Assembly (NCBI GenBank): GCA_025144025.1
Contig: JALXWS010000009.1
Coordinates: forward strand, 1-64,000
DNA from: Corynebacterium sp. p3-SID1241
GTDB lineage: Bacteria > Actinomycetota > Actinomycetes > Mycobacteriales > Mycobacteriaceae
DNA: 64,000 nt
Direction of reading: 5' to 3'
Shown here: one piece after another, positions 58,754 through 64,000 of the stretch
Layout: each line of letters opens with the position of its first letter
Numbering within the stretch: position 1 is the stretch's first letter
The notes under the pieces: model-generated
Database searches by the model: none
Told to the model about the DNA's origin: nothing
Seen by the model: the letters and a program-made list of their open reading frames with translations, nothing else
Translations under genes and position numbers: made by a program

Positions 58754-59883
58754 TAACGGACGTCACGCGGAGCTTGGTTCAGGGACTCGTAGCCATCGTT
58801 GGTTAGCACCACAATGTCTTCCAAACGCATGCCCCACTTGCCTTCCAAGTAGATGCCCGGCTCAATGGAAAAGGCCATGCCTTCTTCCAAAGTTAGGTCA
58901 TTGCCTTCCATAATGAATGGCTCTTCGTGCGTAGATAGGCCAATGCCATGGCCAGTGCGGTGGACAAAGTTGTCACCCCACCCCGCAGCAGCGATCGCCT
59001 TGCGGGTGATGGCATCGATGTCTGCAGCGGTGTTGCTGGGGTGGGCTGCAGCTCGGCCGGCGGCTTGGGCGTCAGCAAGCACGGCATAAGCATCCTGAAA
59101 GTCCTGCGGGGCCTGAGAGAGGTCGCCTCCTACTACATAGGTGCGGGTGCAATCGGAGTGGTAGCCGGAAGGCAAAGTGCCACCGATATCGACGACGACT
59201 GGCTCGCCCTCAGCCAACACGCGATCCGAAAAGCTATGGTGCGGGTTGGCGCCATTCGGGCCCGATCCGACAATGACGAAATCGATAACGGAGTGCTCCC
59301 GCAAGATGAGCTTTTCGAGTTTGTGGGCTACCTCGGCCTCAGTACGACCGGCCTGCATAAGCTGCGGTACCTGCCCGTGGACTGCGTCGATGGCACGGCC
59401 AGCCTTGCGCAGCTCAGCAATCTCAGCCTCGTCTTTGCGGGTAAAGAGCTCGGCCAATGCATAAGTGGCCAGTTCATAGCTGGCGTGTGGAAGAAGATCT
59501 TGGAAACGCAGCACGTGGTCTGCAGTCAGCGACTGTCCCAGCGCTACCTTGCCTAGTTCGTCACCTGCGCCACGCAGTGCAAGCTCATAAGGATTTTCTC
59601 CGTCATCCCAGCCACGCAACTCTACATCCAGCTCCCCTACTGGAGCAGCCTTGATATCGGTGATATCGGTATTAGGCGCAGCGATCCATGCATTACCCCG
59701 CTGTGGCACGACCAAGACCGTTAGGCGCTCGTGAGAAGAAACCCAGGAACCCGTGAGGTAAGCAAAGTCTGGCCCCGTGCCAATGAGGAGTAGATCGATG
59801 CCTTTGTCTACGCCCACCGCCTGCTGAGCGGCCTGCAGGCGGTGGGCGTAGACATCGGCGGAAAAAGTCTGAGTAACAGTCAT
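58753..59883 (-). CDS. pepQ: Xaa-Pro dipeptidase (M24 metallopeptidase)
   Basis: 376 aa. Creatinase-like N-terminal domain (about 1-140) and pita-bread catalytic domain with the five metal ligands: Asp in VVDIGGTLPSGYHSDCTRTY (two), His in HRTGHGIGLSTHEEPF, Glu in FSIEPGIYLEGKWG and Glu in MRLEDIVVLT. Cleaves dipeptides with C-terminal proline in the cytoplasm. Corresponds to mycobacterial PepE near helY and tatC. The start is ATG 59883 with TAGACT seven bases upstream. Confidence 0.92.
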   Translation of the reverse strand: MTVTQTFSADVYAHRLQAAQQAVGVDKGIDLLLIGTGPDFAYLTGSWVSSHERLTVLVVPQRGNAWIAAPNTDITDIKAAPVGELDVELRGWDDGENPYELALRGAGDELGKVALGQSLTADHVLRFQDLLPHASYELATYALAELFTRKDEAEIAELRKAGRAIDAVHGQVPQLMQAGRTEAEVAHKLEKLILREHSVIDFVIVGSGPNGANPHHSFSDRVLAEGEPVVVDIGGTLPSGYHSDCTRTYVVGGDLSQAPQDFQDAYAVLADAQAAGRAAAHPSNTAADIDAITRKAIAAAGWGDNFVHRTGHGIGLSTHEEPFIMEGNDLTLEEGMAFSIEPGIYLEGKWGMRLEDIVVLTNDGYESLNQAPRDVR

Positions 59884-59890
59884 GTCCCAG

Positions 59891-59896
59891 AGTCTA
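59891..59896 (-). promoter_or_regulatory. candidate -10 box, leaderless pepQ transcript
   Basis: TAGACT on the minus strand, seven bases before ATG 59883, in the 32-bp gap after helY. Confidence 0.45.
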
Positions 59897-59915
59897 CTCG
59901 CCCGCGTATGGACTT

Positions 59916-62732
59916 TTAGGCGCCGATAGCTACGACACCGCGCTGAATGGCGTCGATGGCGCGGCGGGCATTACGCTGAATATCACCGTCATATCCGGTC
60001 TTGGCCACCTGCTGCAGCAGATCAATCACTTGGCGGCACCAGCGGACAAAATCACCGGGGGTGAGCTCGGCCCCGGCTTCATTTGCCGCGGCCATGCAGT
60101 AGCCCAACGGCGCCCCGGCCGCCCATTGGTGTACCGCCAATGCGAATCCGGCCTCTGGTTCACGTGTGGTCGGCAGCCGGTGGCGCTGCTCATCAGCGGT
60201 AAGTTCGGTGTACACGCGCCACGTGGCATTCATAGCGTCAGCCATGTGATCGGTGGCTGCTTCCGGTTGCCCACTGGTGGCCTTGCGGTTTTCGAAACAG
60301 CACAGGGAGGCAACGCCGGCAAGCTCTGCGGGATCGAGTTCATCCCAAATTCCGCGCTTGAGGCATTGGGCCACGAGTAGATCGGATTCGCTGTGAATTT
60401 TGGCAAGGCGCTCGCCTTCCTCCGTGATCACCGGTGTGCGATCGGCACCGACCCCGGTGAACTCTACGTAATTCATCTCTGCGAGGAGGTCCACAATGCG
60501 CTCGAAGGTGCGGCCCAATGTATCCGTTGCTTTATTGACCTTGGATTGCAGCTTGTCCCGATCACGCTCGCGCCGTGCAAGCTTTTGTGCCAAGCCCGCC
60601 AGCTGTTCGCGGTCAGTAGCCGGCCAATCGTGAGCTGGATGAGCACGCAGTGCGTCGCGCAACTGACCTACCCGCTTATTTGGCCGGGCGCGGGTTTGGG
60701 ACTTCATGCGCTTGGGCCGGTCGAAGTGTTCACGGTGCAAGACATCCTGCACATATCGGGTATTGCGGCGCGGGTTCTTGCGCACCGGCTTGGGGATCTT
60801 GATGCTACCGACTTGGATCGGTGGATTATTGATTCCGGCTGCATCGATACGTCCAGACCACCCGGACTCAGTGGTAATCCACGGGCGGGGATCCGCAGTT
60901 TGGTTAGCGGGAGTAACAACCGCGGCGAGAATCGGACGCTTCTTGCCGGGCATGGCAATAACATCGCCCAGCTGCAGGCGCCCCAGTACCGCGATAACCT
61001 CTTGGTTTCGTTGATTGGCACTATCGATTTTGGACTGCTTTTCCTCAACCGTGAGCTCGCGGCGCAAGCGAACATAGTCCATAAGCACTTCGGCGGGATC
61101 CTCCCCGTCCTTAGCAGGGGGCGCAAGGGATACCACAGCATCATCCAGCTGGCTTCGCAGCTCGCGCACGCGATGTTCGGCGCGTTCTATTTCGCGGGTC
61201 TCCTCCACGACCGAGCCATCCGCTTGGAACTGCGCAAAGGACTTTTCTAGAAGGCGCAGAGAATCCTCGAACCCCAGCATGCCCAGCAAGTTGATAGCCA
61301 TATTGTAGCCCGGTGCGAAGGTGGAAATGAGCGGGTAAGTGCGGGTAGAAGCAAGGCCAGCTACTTGGCGCGGATCCATGGCGGGGGCCCACTGCACTAC
61401 TGCATTTCCCAAGGTGTCGATGCCACGACGCCCCGCACGGCCAGTCAGCTGCGTGTACTGGCCCGGGGTGAGATCAACGTGGGCCTCACCATTGAATTTG
61501 ATGAGTTTTTCTAGCACTACGGTGCGCGCTGGCATATTGATGCCCAGAGCAAGTGTTTCAGTAGCGAACACGGCACGCACGAGACCGCGTACGAATAGGT
61601 CTTCCACGATATGCCGGAAGGCGGGCAGCATGCCCGCATGGTGCGCGGCAAAGCCACGGGACAGGGCTTCGCGCCAGCGCTTAAAGTCCAGGACCTGCAG
61701 ATCTTCTTCAGGAATGCCTTCCACACCCGCATCGACGATGTCCTTGATCTGCTGCGCCTCCTCTTGGGAGGTAAGCACCATGCGGCTGCGCAGACACTGA
61801 TAGAGAGCGCCGTCGCAGCCGGCGCGGGAGAAGATGAAGGTGATAGCCGGCAGCATGTCCTGCGACTGCAGTACTTTCAGCACCTCTGGACGTCCAAGCG
61901 GGCGATAACGATCCTGCTGCCGGGAAGCGCCGGAGCGCCCCCTTCCCTTGCCGTGGAATTCGCTACGTCCGCCGCCCTTGTGATGGGCGCGGGCACGAAA
62001 ACCTTTGCCGGATTTATAGTCCGCGCGACCGTCATCCGTATCACCAGCTTCAAGGCGCTGGATTCTACGCTCGAGCTCGGCGTTAACCTGGCCTCCTGAC
62101 TCAGGCTCAAAAAGCGGATAAATCTTGCGTCCCAGCATCATCCACTGGTCGAGAGGAACTGGGCGGTGCTCGGAAACGATGACGGTGGTATCGCCGCGCA
62201 CAGTAGACAGCCAATCGCCGAATTCTTCCGAATTGGACACTGTGGCAGATAGGCCAATGATGGAGACATGATCCGCAAGGTTGAGGATGACCTCTTCCCA
62301 CACCGCCCCGCGCGATGCATCGGCCAAAAAGTGGATCTCGTCCATGACCACGTGGGTCAGGCGATCCAAGGCAGGGGATTCTGCGTAAATCATATTGCGC
62401 AGCACCTCGGTGGTCATGACGACAATCTCGGCGTCAGAGTTGATCGATACGTCACCGGTGAGCAGGCCTACGGCTTCTTCGCCATGCTCTTCCACCAAGT
62501 CATGATACTTCTGATTGCTCAACGCCTTAATAGGCGTCGTATAAAAGCATTTGGTTCCCCGACTCAACGCCAAAGAAACTGCAAACTCTCCCACAATGGT
62601 TTTGCCGGCGCCGGTCGGCGCACAAACCAGCACGCCATGTCCGTTCTCCACGGCTTGGCAACCCTTTGCCTGGAACTCATCCAATGGGTATGGCAGGGCT
62701 GCGGAAAAGGAATCCAGATGAGTTTCAGTCAT
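59916..62732 (-). CDS. helY: HelY, Ski2-like DEAD/DEAH-box RNA helicase
   Basis: 938 aa. Motif I VCAPTGAGKTIVGEFAV (about 35-51), II HVVMDEIHFLADASRG, III GLSATVSN, V/VI VFATETLALGINMPARTVVL and YTQLTGRAGRRGIDTLG. A basic insert at about 235-285 (RARAHHKGGGRSEFHGKGRG) is typical of the actinobacterial proteins, and a C-terminal DSHCT-like region ends in RNARRAIDAIQRG. Probably RNA turnover or ribosome-related. It precedes pepQ and follows tatC as in mycobacteria. Confidence 0.93.
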   Translation of the reverse strand: MTETHLDSFSAALPYPLDEFQAKGCQAVENGHGVLVCAPTGAGKTIVGEFAVSLALSRGTKCFYTTPIKALSNQKYHDLVEEHGEEAVGLLTGDVSINSDAEIVVMTTEVLRNMIYAESPALDRLTHVVMDEIHFLADASRGAVWEEVILNLADHVSIIGLSATVSNSEEFGDWLSTVRGDTTVIVSEHRPVPLDQWMMLGRKIYPLFEPESGGQVNAELERRIQRLEAGDTDDGRADYKSGKGFRARAHHKGGGRSEFHGKGRGRSGASRQQDRYRPLGRPEVLKVLQSQDMLPAITFIFSRAGCDGALYQCLRSRMVLTSQEEAQQIKDIVDAGVEGIPEEDLQVLDFKRWREALSRGFAAHHAGMLPAFRHIVEDLFVRGLVRAVFATETLALGINMPARTVVLEKLIKFNGEAHVDLTPGQYTQLTGRAGRRGIDTLGNAVVQWAPAMDPRQVAGLASTRTYPLISTFAPGYNMAINLLGMLGFEDSLRLLEKSFAQFQADGSVVEETREIERAEHRVRELRSQLDDAVVSLAPPAKDGEDPAEVLMDYVRLRRELTVEEKQSKIDSANQRNQEVIAVLGRLQLGDVIAMPGKKRPILAAVVTPANQTADPRPWITTESGWSGRIDAAGINNPPIQVGSIKIPKPVRKNPRRNTRYVQDVLHREHFDRPKRMKSQTRARPNKRVGQLRDALRAHPAHDWPATDREQLAGLAQKLARRERDRDKLQSKVNKATDTLGRTFERIVDLLAEMNYVEFTGVGADRTPVITEEGERLAKIHSESDLLVAQCLKRGIWDELDPAELAGVASLCCFENRKATSGQPEAATDHMADAMNATWRVYTELTADEQRHRLPTTREPEAGFALAVHQWAAGAPLGYCMAAANEAGAELTPGDFVRWCRQVIDLLQQVAKTGYDGDIQRNARRAIDAIQRGVVAIGA

Positions 62733-62740
62733 GACTCCCC

Positions 62741-62746
62741 AGGCTA
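62741..62746 (-). promoter_or_regulatory. candidate -10 box upstream of helY
   Basis: TAGCCT on the minus strand, eight bases before ATG 62732. The GGGGAG between box and ATG is too close to act as a normal Shine-Dalgarno. Confidence 0.35.
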
Positions 62747-62753
62747 CCCGTGC

Positions 62754-63848
62754 CTAGAGGACATCGTCGAAAAAGCCGCCGCCGACCGACGGAGCGTCCT
62801 TGCCACCGGTGGTCCACGTCTGCTGCCGTTTCTGTTGTGCTTGTTGGACTGGTGGTGAAAGGGGTTGAGAGGGGCTCGGCGATGGTCCCACCCGGTTTGG
62901 TGCCTCCACAGGAGAGGGACCGCCGACGGCCCCTGGTCCAGCACCAAGCGGCGAGGCGGTTTCGTCATCAAGATCCATCCACACTGGGCGCTGGCGCTGC
63001 ATGCGCTTATCGTGAATGCGGCAGAACTGGAATGCAAGCTCAATGAGTAGAATCAATGAGCTAGCGAGGACCACCATAGAAAATGGATCTTGCCCCGGGG
63101 TGACGAAGGCAGCAAAGATCATCACGACGACAATGATGATGCGGCGCTTATCCTTGACGTGTTCATAGTCGAGCACGCCGATGAGGTTGAGTGACACGAT
63201 AAGCAGAGGAATTTCAAAGCTAATACCGAAGATGAGTAGTAGCGCCAGTAGGAAGTAGAAATAGCGCTCACCGGTCAGGGCCGCTGTTTGGTACTCGGCA
63301 CCGATACCCATGAGGAATTCCAAACCCACTGACAAGATGAAATAAGCCAGCACGGCACCGGCAACGAATAGACCCACCGCGGCGCTAACAAAGCTCAAGG
63401 TGTGTCGCCGCTCATTCTTATGCAGTCCTGGCACCACGAAGGCCCAGACCTGATATAGCCACACCGGCGAGGACAATACGGTACCGGCAAGGGCGCCTAC
63501 TTTGAGGCGGAGCAGGAGCATTTCAAATGGGCTCGTGGCTAGTAGGCGACATTCACCATCCGCGCTGAAGGAGGCACGCTTATCTGGAGGAAGGGCGCAA
63601 TAAGGCTCGCGCAGAATCTCACCTAACGGAGACAGCCCGAATGGTGCTCGCTGGTACCAAATGAACCCAATGATGGCGCCGACGACGACTGCTAAAACGG
63701 CGATGATGACGCGGCGGCGCAGCTCCTGTAGGTGCTCCACCAAGGTCATCTCCCCGGTAGGGTTCTTCTGTTTGCGCGAAAAGCGCAATTTACCCTTCAC
63801 ATTCTTGCTTTTTTTCTGGGGAGATACCGGCTGTGACTGTGACGACAT
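62754..63848 (-). CDS. tatC: Sec-independent (Tat) translocase subunit TatC
   Basis: 364 aa, longer than the usual 250-310. Basic N-terminal tail (about 1-33), then the TatC signature MTLVEHLQELRRRVIIAVLA and six helices including FALLLIFGISFEIPLLIV-like sequence (about 190-215). A Pro/Ser-rich cytoplasmic tail of about 70 residues follows (GGPSPVEAPNRVGPSPSPSQ). It recognises twin-arginine signal peptides. ATG 63848 with GAAAGAG upstream is preferred to the TTG one codon earlier. Confidence 0.92.
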   Translation of the reverse strand: MSSQSQPVSPQKKSKNVKGKLRFSRKQKNPTGEMTLVEHLQELRRRVIIAVLAVVVGAIIGFIWYQRAPFGLSPLGEILREPYCALPPDKRASFSADGECRLLATSPFEMLLLRLKVGALAGTVLSSPVWLYQVWAFVVPGLHKNERRHTLSFVSAAVGLFVAGAVLAYFILSVGLEFLMGIGAEYQTAALTGERYFYFLLALLLIFGISFEIPLLIVSLNLIGVLDYEHVKDKRRIIIVVVMIFAAFVTPGQDPFSMVVLASSLILLIELAFQFCRIHDKRMQRQRPVWMDLDDETASPLGAGPGAVGGPSPVEAPNRVGPSPSPSQPLSPPVQQAQQKRQQTWTTGGKDAPSVGGGFFDDVL

Positions 63849-63953
63849 CAATGTGGCTCTTTCAACGCAAAGAAGCGAACACTACCCTGCCGTGCGGATT
63901 GCTGGTGCAAGTCCTCGAGCTGCAGGCTTGTTCGCAAAACAACAAAGGGGCGT

Positions 63954-64000
63954 TTACTGCTGAGTGTTGGTGTTGCTCTGCTGGCCTGGTTGCATGTCTG
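63954..64000 (-). CDS. tatA: C-terminal end of TatA/E (partial)
   Basis: The frame reads DMQPGQQSNTNTQQ and stops at 63954-63956, continuing beyond the window edge. A Gln/Asn/Thr-rich hydrophilic end fits actinobacterial TatA tails, and tatA precedes tatC in this order in related genomes. About 105 bp separate it from tatC. Confidence 0.6.
   Translation of the reverse strand, partial: DMQPGQQSNTNTQQ

Noticed and set aside
60393..61250. Open frame of 285 codons on the plus strand
   Set aside because: Antisense to helY, whose motifs are complete; no promoter or RBS.

Overview
The window is a chromosomal stretch of a Corynebacterium (Actinomycetota). Three things support this: a gene order matching the C. 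glutamicum/M. tuberculosis core (TPR protein, HAD phosphatase, tlyA, nadK, recN, steA, steB, NUDIX, xerD, parA, scpA, scpB, rluB, cmk, der); genus-typical regulators and enzymes (odhI, ftsR, rbpA, secA2, ppm1 next to lnt, helY-tatC-tatA); and many start codons placed 6-8 nt after a TANNNT box, as expected of leaderless mRNAs. I see no rRNA, no CRISPR array and no complete IS or prophage. The species cannot be fixed from the sequence.

Layout. 1-1022: a possible CDS tail, a terminator and two unrecognised small genes. 1102-10006: a tightly overlapping plus-strand run (TPR protein, G3P-phosphatase-like HAD, 53-aa protein, tlyA, nadK, recN, steA, steB, NUDIX, xerD); pyrG, which I expect between steB and the NUDIX gene, is absent. 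10019-17259: a secreted anchored protein, then chromosome segregation (parA, scpA, scpB, with an antisense GNAT gene between the scp genes), rluB, cmk and der. 17417-23771: a C4-dicarboxylate carrier, a methyltransferase, and an operon of two asymmetric ABC half-exporters plus a secreted esterase. 23768-29163: an accessory and regulatory block with an orphan type III-like adenine methyltransferase, a 57-aa MT0933-antitoxin-like protein, a tandem TetR-type regulator, a NarL/DesK-type two-component system and tRNA-Pro(GGG).

29235-41252: SEC-C protein, hydrolase-OsmC fusion, secA2, odhI, ftsR, a bifunctional-nuclease-family gene, a second MerR gene, a VWA protein, a putative glycosylase, a DEAD-box helicase, gnd and a thioesterase. 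41249-51809: saccharopine-dehydrogenase-like oxidoreductase, CorA, a methyltransferase, the thiamine operon thiM-thiE-thiD/tenA behind a TPP riboswitch, ndh, a degenerate cyclopropane-synthase-like protein, a DyP peroxidase and an unknown protein. 51810-52273 has no convincing gene. 52274-64000: a 54-aa membrane protein, YceI protein, zinc-finger protein, rbpA (overlapping sigma-H and sigma-A type promoters), ppm1, lnt, fxsA, a CobG-like remnant, an SDR, an Xaa-Pro peptidase, helY, tatC and the tail of tatA.

The plus-strand core covers cell separation, segregation, translation quality and DNA repair. The thiamine genes form a salvage module (thiazole kinase, HMP kinase plus TenA, thiamine-phosphate synthase) under TPP control. 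odhI, ndh, gnd and dcu serve central carbon and respiratory metabolism. ppm1/lnt, tatC/tatA and secA2 form the envelope and export group. The main curiosities are proteins that keep a fold but lack catalytic residues (ABC half-transporter, CFA-synthase-like protein, OsmC domain, CobG-like protein).
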